From Pedobacter sp. AK013 (lineage in GTDB: Bacteria > Bacteroidota > Bacteroidia > Sphingobacteriales > Sphingobacteriaceae), in contig NZ_JACHCQ010000007.1 in NCBI RefSeq assembly GCF_014205835.1, positions 79,087-143,086 of the forward strand: a stretch of DNA of 64,000 bases. Direction: 5' to 3'. The notes under the pieces were generated by a model. The model was given only the letters and a program-made list of their open reading frames with translations. It was not told the DNA's origin and did no database searches. A program made the translations under genes and the position numbers. This document shows, in pieces, positions 17,246 through 25,536 of the stretch (position 1 is its first letter; each line of letters begins with the position of its first letter).

Positions 17246-17520
17246 AATTTATTCAAAATTAGGTATCCCAAAGGTACTTTACATTGATGTATGATATTTT
17301 GCCAGCATAAAAATATCGAATTATAATGTATAAGACAAATTCGTCACAGGTGTTCAAAACCCTATATTTTTAAAGGTGAAATCATGTTGAAACACCGTTC
17401 TAATGCGCTTGTATTTATAAAAAAATTAGCGCTTTCGTAAACCTGTTTTAAACTTTTCAGGCAAGACTTGTAACATCCATCTATCTTATTTTGTCATATT
17501 AGGCATGAAGTATTGTTAGA

Positions 17521-18093
17521 TTATTTCTTTAAAAGGGTGTAATTTAGTTCAGTTACCCCGGAAGTAAATTGCCGGGTAGCTAAGAGTTTTAAATTTATTT
17601 TGTCTTTGATGTCTATAAACAATGGGATGCCCTGTCCAAGAATAATTGGATTAACAAATAACCAGTACCCGTCAATTAAGTTCTGTTGAATAAGTGAATA
17701 TGTTGCTGTCGGGCTACCGAAAACCAGTATCTCACTCCCTGCCCCTTGTTTTATTTTATTTATTTCGCTGGAAAGGTTATCACCGATAATAGTTGTATTC
17801 GTTAAACCTGCACTGTTCATTGTTTTTGATAAAACAAATTTGTGAGCCTTGTTATACCACTTTGAGTGATTGATGTCGTGTTGGGATGCGTTCGGCTTAT
17901 CTCCTGCGTTTGGCCAGTAAGCCTCCATCATCTGATAAGTAACTCGTCCATATAATGCATTGTCGGTTTCGCTTATCCGTTTGCCAACATGGTCAAAAAT
18001 TTCTTCATCAACGTTAATCCAATTCATTTCTCCGTTTGGTCCTGCCACAAAACCGTCAAGCGATATGTGCATAAATGAAATTATTTTCCTCAT
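17521..18093 (-). CDS. Dihydrofolate-reductase-like protein (RibD C-terminal domain family)
   Basis: A 190-residue cytoplasmic protein of the YyaP/YwjB group, single-domain relatives of the RibD reductase domain. It opens with MRKIISFMHISLDGFVAGPN, the family's first strand and loop. ALYGRVTYQMMEAYWP and EILVFGSPTATYSL are the NADPH-contacting segments, and FVNPIILGQGIPLF closes the fold. Members are annotated as dihydrofolate reductase family proteins, but few have a known substrate. It stands alone between two intergenic stretches. Confidence 0.92.
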   Translation of the reverse strand: MRKIISFMHISLDGFVAGPNGEMNWINVDEEIFDHVGKRISETDNALYGRVTYQMMEAYWPNAGDKPNASQHDINHSKWYNKAHKFVLSKTMNSAGLTNTTIIGDNLSSEINKIKQGAGSEILVFGSPTATYSLIQQNLIDGYWLFVNPIILGQGIPLFIDIKDKINLKLLATRQFTSGVTELNYTLLKK

Positions 18094-18235
18094 ACAATTC
18101 TATTTTTTATTGTTGTTTATGATTTGTTACTGATGTTAAATATTTGACCCGAAGCCACACTATTTAAGTTGTTTGATATTCATATCTATTGAATTACAGA
18201 TAAATAAATTTAATTAAAATAAATAATTTTCGTGT

Positions 18236-18568
18236 TTACTGTTTTACCCAGTACATGGTTTTTGAAAAAATGCCTTTATGTGCTACAATTTTCAGCTTAT
18301 TGCCCTGCAGATAAATTTCACAGTTGCCTTTCTGGCTGGTTTCGTGGTTTTCTACAGTGCCCTTCCATTCGTTTTTTTCAAAACGTACATTATAAAGCGT
18401 TGGACGGCCCTTGGGATCAACACCTAAAAATTTTACGTTACTATTGGAAATGGTGATAATGGCACCTTCATCTGTTTTCCATTTGCCTGCAAAATTATCA
18501 TTGGCAGATTGGGCAAAGCCAATAGCTGTTATAAACATCGCTACAAGGCAACATAATACTTTCTTCAT
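18236..18568 (-). CDS. Small secreted beta-sheet protein (DUF2147-like)
   Basis: A 110-residue protein with a signal peptide ending near IGFAQ (residue 20). The mature part begins NFAGKWKTDEGAIITIS, the strand pattern of DUF2147 or lipocalin-like domains, and ends MYWVKQ. Full DUF2147 proteins are about 120-140 residues, so it is slightly short but appears intact. Function is unknown. It is divergent from the Crp/Fnr gene at 18682, and the two start codons are 113 bases apart. Confidence 0.8.
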   Translation of the reverse strand: MKKVLCCLVAMFITAIGFAQSANDNFAGKWKTDEGAIITISNSNVKFLGVDPKGRPTLYNVRFEKNEWKGTVENHETSQKGNCEIYLQGNKLKIVAHKGIFSKTMYWVKQ

Positions 18569-18652
18569 GATCTATTATTTTAATGATTTTGATACCGCAA
18601 AGTAAATTCAAAAAATCTGCAGTGTTTTTAATATATCTTAAAAAATGATTGA

Positions 18653-18660
18653 TAGATTTG
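18653..18660 (+). promoter_or_regulatory. Candidate -7 box of the Crp/Fnr gene
   Basis: TAGATTTG fits TAnnTTTG and lies 22 bases before the start codon at 18682. No clear -33 element is visible. Confidence 0.45.
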
Positions 18661-18681
18661 CTTTAACCAGAGCAGCTTGGG

Positions 18682-19242
18682 ATGGAATTGATAAAATATT
18701 TAAGCACAGCAGCAAAACTTTCCCCTGGTGAAGTGGAACGCATAGACAGGTCATTTTCGAAAACGGAGTGTGCGAGAAATGTATTGTTGGAACGGCCGGG
18801 AAACTTTTCTAAGCAGGTATATTTTATTGAAAAAGGGCTGGTAAGAGCTTTTTATTACAAAGAAGAAAAAGACATTACGCATACCTTCTTTGATGAAGAT
18901 AGTTTTATAGTGGCTTTTGAAAGCATTTTTTTTAATCGTGCGCATCCTTATGGATTGGAGATTATAGAGCAGTCGAGCGTGCGGACTATTTCTTACGCGC
19001 AATTGGATGCATTATGTAATGCCTCCCCTGCATTTAACAACCACAGGCTATTGGTTGCGTTAAAGGTGATCAGCCGGCTGTCAGAAAAGATTTATTCTTT
19101 ACAGTTCCATTCGGCAGATCAGCGGTACAAAGATTTACTAAATACCACGCCAAACATTTTATTGCGTGTTCCATTAGGGCATATTGCCTCATACCTGGGC
19201 ATTACGCAGCAAACATTAAGTGTAATAAGAGCTGCAAAATAG
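18682..19242 (+). CDS. Crp/Fnr-family transcriptional regulator
   Basis: A 186-residue protein with an N-terminal cyclic-nucleotide-binding-like beta-roll (residues about 20-115, with YFIEKGLVRAFYYKE) and a C-terminal winged helix ending IASYLGITQQTLSVIRAAK, the recognition helix and usual last residues of this Bacteroidota subgroup. No cAMP-binding RS motif is evident, so it may respond to another signal. A 79-base segment of this gene is duplicated at 20299-20377. The divergent small secreted protein and the downstream acetyltransferase are possible targets. Confidence 0.92.
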   Translation: MELIKYLSTAAKLSPGEVERIDRSFSKTECARNVLLERPGNFSKQVYFIEKGLVRAFYYKEEKDITHTFFDEDSFIVAFESIFFNRAHPYGLEIIEQSSVRTISYAQLDALCNASPAFNNHRLLVALKVISRLSEKIYSLQFHSADQRYKDLLNTTPNILLRVPLGHIASYLGITQQTLSVIRAAK

Positions 19243-19260
19243 AAATGGCGTTTTAAGTAA

Positions 19261-19413
19261 ATTTTCAATCGTAAACCTATAAGCTTGGAGGAAAAGCTTA
19301 TTTATGACTTATTTAAAATGTTGCGACATGATAAAAAGCCAACGCAAAAATATATCGAAGAAGCCAAGTACCACAGGCCTGCTGAAATGGCCGCTTATCG
19401 TATATTCCTGTAG
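19261..19413 (+). pseudogene. Short open stretch, possible gene remnant
   Basis: A 50-codon frame without an ATG at its start (contains LEEKLIYDLFKMLRHDKK and KYIEEAKYHRPAEMAAYRIF) has clear coding character. An internal ATG at 19318 would give 31 residues. I do not recognise it. It probably is the tail of a lost gene in this debris-rich stretch. Confidence 0.3.
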
Positions 19414-19482
19414 CTACAATATCAATCAAAGTGGCTCCCGCTAAATGCTATTGAGGATTAGGTTATAAATAATACAAACAGA

Positions 19483-19992
19483 ATGTTAGATGAAATCAAT
19501 ATCAGAACCGAGCTAAGGCCAGGAGATTTATCGTATGTGATCTACAAACAAACGCTGCTGTATCAGCAAGAACACAGCATGGGGATTGAGTTTGAATCTT
19601 ATGCTTTTGCCGGCATGCATGAATTTTGTGAGAGCTATAACCCTGAAAAAGACGGGGTTTGGGTTTGTGAGCACGAGACAAAAATCATTGGCTTCATTTT
19701 ACTTATGCACCGCGAAAATAATGCTTCGCAGCTCCGTTTTTTTTATATCGACGCTGAATACAGAGGCCTTGGCCTGGGTAAAAAACTCATGCAGCTTTAT
19801 ATGGATTTTTTCAAAGAAAAAGGCTACCGATCTTCTTATTTGTGGACTTTCCAGGGCTTGGATACTGCCATTTCCTTATATACCAGGCATGGCTTTAAAC
19901 TTACAGAAGAAAAATTATCTAAAGCTTTAGGAATACTGGTGAATGAGCAACGTTATGATTTATCGATCGGTGAAGAAATGATCCTGGTTTAG
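19483..19992 (+). CDS. GNAT-family N-acetyltransferase
   Basis: A 169-residue acetyl-CoA-dependent transferase. The acetyl-CoA pyrophosphate loop RGLGLGKKL is at residues 94-102, preceded by the strand QLRFFYID and followed by the C-terminal SLYTRHGFKLTEEK, the usual motif B. Some relatives are fused to MarR regulators; this one is the transferase alone. The acceptor substrate is unknown. It ends immediately before a pseudogene fragment in the same frame register. Confidence 0.92.
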   Translation: MLDEINIRTELRPGDLSYVIYKQTLLYQQEHSMGIEFESYAFAGMHEFCESYNPEKDGVWVCEHETKIIGFILLMHRENNASQLRFFYIDAEYRGLGLGKKLMQLYMDFFKEKGYRSSYLWTFQGLDTAISLYTRHGFKLTEEKLSKALGILVNEQRYDLSIGEEMILV

Positions 19993-20298
19993 ATCCGGCC
20001 AATTTCTATCTGTGCAACCCGGATTTCACTAAGCCTGACAATCCGGAAAATCCACCAGTCGATCCATGTTCTAATGCTAATTCCCTGGGGCAGAATGAAG
20101 ACTTCAGGGATCGTTTCGACCTGCTTAAAGACTGAGTCATGATAGATTCGACAAAAGAAGCCACGTATGCTTATGAGTTTTCGACTAATACTTATAATTA
20201 CGAAGAAAGCCAGGACCAGGGTCCTGCATCTATGGATTTCACAGGTAAAACAGATGGTGCTATCCACAGTCACAACAAGACAGGCGATCTTATCTTCA
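19993..20298 (+). pseudogene. Fragment of a secreted Bacteroidota protein with TDGxxHSH segment
   Basis: Reading from 19993 in the acetyltransferase frame gives about 100 residues without a start (PDNPENPPVDPC, then SNANSLGQNEDFRDRFDLL), one internal TGA stop, and then KEATYAYEFSTNTYNYEE and FTGKTDGAIHSH. This order (Pro-rich linker, PC, then TDG and HSH) matches the C-terminal part of an uncharacterised family common in Sphingobacteria and Flavobacteria. The normal continuation after HSH is missing, because the frame runs straight into a copied piece of the crp gene. It is a dead fragment. Confidence 0.6.
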
Positions 20299-20377
20299 TG
20301 CGTTTAACAACCACAGGCTATCTGTTGCGTGCGTTAAAGGTGATCAGCCGACTGTCAGAAAAGATTTATTCTTTACA
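20299..20377 (+). repeat. Duplicated fragment of the Crp/Fnr gene
   Basis: This segment repeats 19029-19103 of the regulator gene almost base for base, with a four-base insertion (GCGT doubled) and a few substitutions. It carries the helix LKVISRLSEKIYSL and is fused in frame to the preceding HSH fragment; the frame stops at 20390. It looks like the scar of a short local duplication. Confidence 0.85.
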
Positions 20378-20432
20378 TTGGAGACGCTAGCTTTTCTATT
20401 TTAGAATTAAATCATTACCTATCCAAAAAAAA

Positions 20433-21734
20433 TCAAAGCACCGTCGGTGCATGGCTTTCTTTAATGAAAAGAAAAGCGTCATATAACTCGGCTAAATTCA
20501 CCTTATCATATAAACTCACACCGCTTTTTGTACCATAGCCTACAAATCGCTGTGGCTTAACCAGGTTATTTGGATTAAAGGCTTTGGTAAAGAAATATAC
20601 ATTCGTTTTGGTCAGTGTAGCCAGTAATTCTTCCCAGGAACCCTTAATTGGCTCCTCTAGTTTATAGGGCAGCATCACAGTGGTATTTACAGCGCGGGCA
20701 TCGGTTGTTGCCCCAAATTCGCCAATCGCAGTTCCTGTACCCAGTACGAAATAGTTGTTAGGAAATAGTTTTAAAAGGTATTTTCCCGTGCCGCCAACAG
20801 AGTTGTCGTAAATCTCTTTTTTCCCAAGGTGGGCATTGTGTGCCCAAATAATTACTTTATCTTCCTTGCCTTTTATAATCAAAGCGGTATTATGGGCCAT
20901 TATGCTATCTCTCGATACATATTTAGATTTCGGCTTAAACGGTTCAAATCCCTGTTTAAGATTGGTAATCGCCAATAGAAGATCGGATTTAAGACTTGCT
21001 TCCATTTCTATTTTTCTAACTTGCTGTTCCAAAGAATCGGCGGTGAAGTAACCCTGGCCACAACGTTTTTCCAATAACTTCCAATCTACCCTAAAATCTT
21101 TTTGGTTCATGCCAAACCAGGCCCCGTCCTGAAGGTTGGCAGCGGCACCCAAGCGCTCAATCTCTTTTTGGAAACTGTTAATACCTGCTTTTTTAAGCAA
21201 AAGTGTAATCATATCAATATCAGGTTTTTGAACCGGAAAGTCTATACCGTTTACCGAAACCTTTTTTTTGTGACTTTTATTATATGTCCTGATCCAATCC
21301 AGCAGTTCCTTGGTTTCTTTGTTCTGCCAGATTCCAATCATGTATTTTCTCATTAATGCAGTAACATCAATAGTTTGGTTTAACTGCTGGTTCATTAACC
21401 ACATCTCGGTAACATCGTTCTCGAAGGCAACATGATTAAATCCTTTTTCTTCGATCAATATCCTGCTGATGTAATACCTGAGTTTATAAAATTCTGCCGT
21501 TCCGTGGGTTCCTTCCCCAAGACCTACAATCTGCTTCTCTCCCATTTCGGCAATTAACGGTTTAACTGAGGCTTTAAATTTTTCATAGTTTTCAAGAGAG
21601 ACGCGCTTCAGTGATTTTTTTGGGGCAGCGCTCAATTTCGCAACCGCATCTTTTTGCTGAGCGAAAACGATCTGACTGTTGAACTGAAAGAGGATTGCCA
21701 GGCAAATGGTTATCAGGGTAATGGGTTTCATCAT
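20433..21734 (-). CDS. Secreted erythromycin esterase family protein
   Basis: A 433-residue protein with a signal peptide (to about FAQQ, residue 27). The erythromycin-esterase/succinoglycan-synthesis fold is clear: GLGEGTHGTAEF with Glu74 and His77, RDSIMA at 275-280, and WAHNAH at 298-302 with His299 and His302. These are the conserved acid/base residues of EreA/EreB-type hydrolases. Characterised members open the macrolide lactone, but most homologues in environmental Bacteroidota are not proven resistance genes. The secreted location fits detoxification or use of an external ester. It is transcribed away from the LytS gene. Confidence 0.92.
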   Translation of the reverse strand: MMKPITLITICLAILFQFNSQIVFAQQKDAVAKLSAAPKKSLKRVSLENYEKFKASVKPLIAEMGEKQIVGLGEGTHGTAEFYKLRYYISRILIEEKGFNHVAFENDVTEMWLMNQQLNQTIDVTALMRKYMIGIWQNKETKELLDWIRTYNKSHKKKVSVNGIDFPVQKPDIDMITLLLKKAGINSFQKEIERLGAAANLQDGAWFGMNQKDFRVDWKLLEKRCGQGYFTADSLEQQVRKIEMEASLKSDLLLAITNLKQGFEPFKPKSKYVSRDSIMAHNTALIIKGKEDKVIIWAHNAHLGKKEIYDNSVGGTGKYLLKLFPNNYFVLGTGTAIGEFGATTDARAVNTTVMLPYKLEEPIKGSWEELLATLTKTNVYFFTKAFNPNNLVKPQRFVGYGTKSGVSLYDKVNLAELYDAFLFIKESHAPTVL

Positions 21735-21902
21735 GTATTGTTTTACGAAGCAAAGGAATGAACATTAGCCGGTGGCATAAAAAAAATTCGACAACAGGCC
21801 TTCCCTGCACGATAAATCAACATACGCTTCTATTCGTCGTGCAAAACTAGAGGTTTATCGGAGGAGAAAAACTATTTCAACTATTTTAGCGACTTTTGAA
21901 AG

Positions 21903-22958
21903 GTGATCAAAAGAACAGCCTTCAACTTCTCGACTATATTCGAAATCCTGATCTGGGTATTTTATGTCGCATTATACAAGTATTCGTACCTGATCGAAAA
22001 TTCGGGATTACAGCGAATTCCTGGGAACGATTTTCCCTATCCAATGATCTGCCTGTTTGGAATTTGCAGTACATTACCAATTATCCCCTATTACCGGTGG
22101 GCAATTCCAAAACTGTTGCACCTACAAAAATATATTGCCGTTATATTGATCACTGTAGTATACTTCATATTTATGACACCATACGTTAACATGTTCCTGT
22201 CATGGATTTTCAAGCAGTTCACCTACGGTAGTCCGGTGTACGCTTATTTCGATCGCCAGTACAATGGTTTCTTTTCAGATTGGAACCTGATCATGACTGA
22301 TACAATTGCCTTTTTAAGCATCGCCTTTTCGAGGTTCTCCTACCAAAATGAAGTGATGCGGCACAAGGTAGAAACCGACCATTTGAAGCTCCAGTTAGAC
22401 TTGTTAAAGGGTCAGCTCCAGCCTCATTTTCTATTCAATACGCTGAACAGTTTATATGGCATGAGCCTAATACAATCTAAAGATACCTCTAGGTTTATTT
22501 TATTGCTGTCGCAAATGATGCAGTATATTTTGTATGATTGTAGCCAGGAAGAGGTACCGCTAAGCGAAGAAGTTAATTTCTTAAAGGGATATTTTGAGAT
22601 TGAGCAGAAAAAATTTCCAGACGCTTCAATCCGCTTTAACGTCCCAGAAACCATACCTGCTGTAAAAATGCCACCACTCTTATTTTTGCCTTTGATAGAA
22701 AATGCGTTTAAGCACGGCAGGCACAAACTGGAAAATAACGCTGGTGTTACAGCCGAGTTAATGGTGGATCAACAGGTATTGTTCTTCAAAATAGAAAATG
22801 AGATGTTGCCGTCCCAGCCCTTAAAAAATAGCCGGGGAGGTATAGGATTAGTTAACATCAGAAAAAGACTAGCGCTCTATTACCAAGGCAAACACAACCT
22901 CCAGATACAGGAATTGAACGGTATTTATAAAGTAAACCTAAGCATAACCTTGAAATGA
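21903..22958 (+). CDS. LytS/YehU-type sensor histidine kinase
   Basis: A 351-residue membrane kinase with about four hydrophobic segments in residues 10-155, then the His-kinase domain PF06580 with QLQPHFLFNTLNS and phosphoacceptor His175. The ATP-binding part shows LIENAFKHG and a GGIGLVNIRKRL G-box. The start is GTG (21903), chosen because no upstream ATG is in frame. The stop overlaps the next start as ATGA, so it is coupled with the response regulator. The signal is unknown. Confidence 0.94.
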   Translation: MIKRTAFNFSTIFEILIWVFYVALYKYSYLIENSGLQRIPGNDFPYPMICLFGICSTLPIIPYYRWAIPKLLHLQKYIAVILITVVYFIFMTPYVNMFLSWIFKQFTYGSPVYAYFDRQYNGFFSDWNLIMTDTIAFLSIAFSRFSYQNEVMRHKVETDHLKLQLDLLKGQLQPHFLFNTLNSLYGMSLIQSKDTSRFILLLSQMMQYILYDCSQEEVPLSEEVNFLKGYFEIEQKKFPDASIRFNVPETIPAVKMPPLLFLPLIENAFKHGRHKLENNAGVTAELMVDQQVLFFKIENEMLPSQPLKNSRGGIGLVNIRKRLALYYQGKHNLQIQELNGIYKVNLSITLK

Positions 22959-23629
22959 AGTGCGTAATTTTAGATGATGAGCCCTTTGCACATGATGTGC
23001 TGAAACATTATATCGCGCAAACTCCGGGAATAACGCTTGTAGCGCAGTTCAGAAATGCAGTGGAAGCATTTGAATATTTGGGGAACCATCAAATCGATCT
23101 GCTTTTTTTGGATATCGAAATGCCGCTCATTAACGGCGTTAGCTTTCTAAAAGCGCTAAAACATAAGCCCAGTACCATTTTCACAACTGCCTTTAAAGAT
23201 TACGCTTTCGAAGGTTTCGAGCTGGGCGTGATGGATTATCTTTTGAAGCCTTTTTCGTATGAGAGATTTATGAAAGCTATCGATAAGCTTCAACCAAGAA
23301 GTGAACCAAACACTTTTGAAGATCAGCTGGTAATCAGGACAAAAAACGGTTATCTCACGATCAAACAACAAGACATCAAATTAATTGAGGGACACAAGGA
23401 CTATATAAAAATCATCACGACTACCGAAACACATTTACTCTACCATACGCTGAAGGGAATTTTAGAGAAATTGAACCAAAAATATTTTATCCAATCGCAC
23501 CGTTCTTACCTAGTTAATAAATTAGTTGTTGCCCGCATAGTACAAGACAATCTAGTCCTCAACGACCAGCAATTTATTCCCATCGGGCAAGCTTATAAAA
23601 AGCAGCTGATGGAGAAGTTAGGGGCTTAG
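22955..23629 (+). CDS. LytTR-family response regulator
   Basis: A 224-residue regulator with a receiver domain (phosphoacceptor Asp53 in LFLDIEMP, Thr in IFTTAF and Lys in LLKPF) and a LytTR DNA-binding domain from about residue 125 (IRTKNGYLTIKQQDIKLIEG, HRSYLVNK). It forms a standard two-component pair with the coupled LytS kinase. Such pairs in Bacteroidota often control one nearby transporter or surface gene, but none is adjacent. The next genes are convergent. Confidence 0.95.
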   Translation: MKCVILDDEPFAHDVLKHYIAQTPGITLVAQFRNAVEAFEYLGNHQIDLLFLDIEMPLINGVSFLKALKHKPSTIFTTAFKDYAFEGFELGVMDYLLKPFSYERFMKAIDKLQPRSEPNTFEDQLVIRTKNGYLTIKQQDIKLIEGHKDYIKIITTTETHLLYHTLKGILEKLNQKYFIQSHRSYLVNKLVVARIVQDNLVLNDQQFIPIGQAYKKQLMEKLGA

Positions 23630-23719
23630 TTCGGGATTAGAAAATGAAAGACCAACCAGCATTGCAAAAATAAACGCACATTTTTAATATCAAAGAAAGT
23701 ATGCTTTTTGTTATAGTAG

Positions 23720-23758
23720 ATTTCCCCATAAATATTAAAATATTATTCATGGGGAAAT
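23720..23758. terminator. Hairpin between convergent operons
   Basis: ATTTCCCCAT (23720-23729) pairs with ATGGGGAAAT (23749-23758), and the stem can extend inward through AT pairs. It lies between the response regulator and a convergent reverse-strand redoxin operon. A bidirectional terminator is likely, though no long T run adjoins it. Confidence 0.45.
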
Positions 23759-23892
23759 TGTACGGATAATTAATAGTAAGGTTTGTTTTTACACATCAAA
23801 CAGGAAAGCAATAAATGCGTTTTTTATTGAAAACAGACCAAATCAATTAAAAAAACTCACTAACCTTCTCTCTATTAATTATTTAAAAATAG

Positions 23893-25047
23893 TTAATCCT
23901 TTTTAGCGGGATTACCAAGCATTTGTGTCAGTTTATTTTCAAGACCTTTTCCAACCAATGTCTTCCCTACAATCTTACCTTCTGGATCGATCAGGAAATT
24001 TTGCGGTATGGCACTAACACCATACAATTTTGCCGCTGCACTGTCCCATGATTTAAGATCAGATAGTTGCAGCCATGGCAAACCATCGGTCTTTATAGCC
24101 GCCAGCCACTGATTTTTTGCTTCAGTCTTATCAAGCGATACCCCAACCACGGTGAAGTTTTGATCTTTGAATTTATCATAAATCCTGAGCAGGTTTGGAT
24201 TTTCTGCCCTGCAAGGACCACACCACGATGCCCAGAAATCTAACAAAACGTATTTGCCCCTTAAAGAAGAAAGCTTTACTAATTTCCCTTCCGTATCAGC
24301 CAACTCAAAATCAGGCGCTGTTTGCCCAACAGCGGTAGCTTTCATTTGCGCTAAGGTTTTAGCAAAGTTTATACCTTTAACACTTTTCTTTATACGGTCA
24401 GAAAATCCATCAAACAAAGATTTTACCTCAGCATATTCTCCATCATAAGCTAATTTAGACATCAGATTGAGGGCAAGATCGGAATCCGTGTGTGTTTTTA
24501 CGAATTTTGCATAGGCTTCATTGGTCAGCTTGCTATATCTTTTTTTGAATTCTTCCAGCTTATCTTCAAAATCAGGTGTGTTTTGAGGATTTGATTTCCC
24601 TTCCATGAGAGCCTTATCTTCAGGAGATAGTTTAGCTAAGGCTGCGTCTACAACGTTATTGAACTCGGTATAGTCATTGTTCATCTGCGTTCCGGTTACC
24701 TGGAATCCAATGAAAGTGCTTCCCTCCTTTATTGCAACTACGATTTTGCCGGGTTCTAAAATTACGGTACCACGCTCAAGACTTTTATCTCTCCCAACAC
24801 CCTTAGTATCAAAACTCAGTTCCGCTGAGACTGGCGAAGAAGGGGCTGTCCCGGCGAATTTGAATGCCCCATTTTTCAATGTAACCGAATCCGTAATATC
24901 TTTACCGTTTAAAGTATAATCCAAATAAGCCTTAACTGGCGCATTAAATTCGCCATATTTTCCTGTGATGGTAAAAGTGTTTTTCCCGCCCTGTGCAAAA
25001 GCACTCAATTGCATTATTGATAAAGCGGCGATTATTAATTTTTTCAT
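23893..25047 (-). CDS. TlpA-like thioredoxin-domain protein with DUF4369 N-terminus
   Basis: A 384-residue periplasmic protein with a signal peptide (LSAFAQGG). Residues about 22-120 form a DUF4369-type beta domain, a helical middle follows, and the C-terminus is a TlpA/ResA redoxin with WCGPC at residues 275-279, preceded by GKYVLLDFWAS, and a cis-proline near AIPQNF. It should reduce or exchange disulfides in the periplasm. It is the last gene of a reverse-strand locus with SusC, SusD, a second redoxin and a DsbD N-domain protein, with a 24-base gap to the preceding gene. Confidence 0.94.
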   Translation of the reverse strand: MKKLIIAALSIMQLSAFAQGGKNTFTITGKYGEFNAPVKAYLDYTLNGKDITDSVTLKNGAFKFAGTAPSSPVSAELSFDTKGVGRDKSLERGTVILEPGKIVVAIKEGSTFIGFQVTGTQMNNDYTEFNNVVDAALAKLSPEDKALMEGKSNPQNTPDFEDKLEEFKKRYSKLTNEAYAKFVKTHTDSDLALNLMSKLAYDGEYAEVKSLFDGFSDRIKKSVKGINFAKTLAQMKATAVGQTAPDFELADTEGKLVKLSSLRGKYVLLDFWASWCGPCRAENPNLLRIYDKFKDQNFTVVGVSLDKTEAKNQWLAAIKTDGLPWLQLSDLKSWDSAAAKLYGVSAIPQNFLIDPEGKIVGKTLVGKGLENKLTQMLGNPAKKD

Positions 25048-25071
25048 ATTGTTATTTTAAAGTTCCGGATA

Positions 25072-25521
25072 TTAAATGATGTTAATGGTAAATTCGACTT
25101 CATCCGGAGGAAGACACATTTTATCGTCACATACCATAAACTCTACTTTCCCTTTTATTGCGGCATTTTTACCCGTTAATTTCACTTTTTGCTGAAAAAC
25201 GACTGTGTTTTCGAAAAAGCCGACTTCCATCATAAATGCAGGTTCCAAACGCACAATTGCCTGGGGCTCCTTTGTAGCCCCAATCAGGCTATAGGCATTG
25301 GATTTTTCAAAGGCAAATTTTGTAGGTTGTGGACCACCTTTTCTAACATACTGTGAATATAAGTGCCAGCCTTTTTCCAAAGTGGCTTTTACGAATACAA
25401 CTGCTTCATTTTTGCCTGTTTTCTTTGCAGCATAGCTCCACTTTACCGGGTGATAAATCTGGCCGAATCCTTTAAGCGTAAAAAACAAGCATATGAATAA
25501 TAAAATCAGATTTTTTTTCAT
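25072..25521 (-). CDS. DsbD alpha-domain-like thiol-disulfide protein
   Basis: A 149-residue secreted protein (signal peptide to about LKGFGQ) with the fold of the N-terminal periplasmic domain of DsbD: PVKWSYAAKK, then KGWHLYSQYV and a C-terminal CDDKMC pair with one CxxxxC spacing, followed by LPPDEVEF. The electron-transferring membrane and thioredoxin domains of DsbD are absent, so it must work with partner proteins. It sits between two redoxin genes, 15 and 24 bases from each, and probably shuttles electrons to or from them. Confidence 0.88.
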   Translation of the reverse strand: MKKNLILLFICLFFTLKGFGQIYHPVKWSYAAKKTGKNEAVVFVKATLEKGWHLYSQYVRKGGPQPTKFAFEKSNAYSLIGATKEPQAIVRLEPAFMMEVGFFENTVVFQQKVKLTGKNAAIKGKVEFMVCDDKMCLPPDEVEFTINII

Positions 25522-25536
25522 ATAGGTATTTATAAA

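Noticed and set aside
16406..17294. Forward frames antisense to the redox trio
   Set aside because: They are mirror frames of clear reverse-strand genes.
17260..17480. Forty-codon reverse frame upstream of the redox trio
   Set aside because: No start codon and no family resemblance, so coding cannot be supported.
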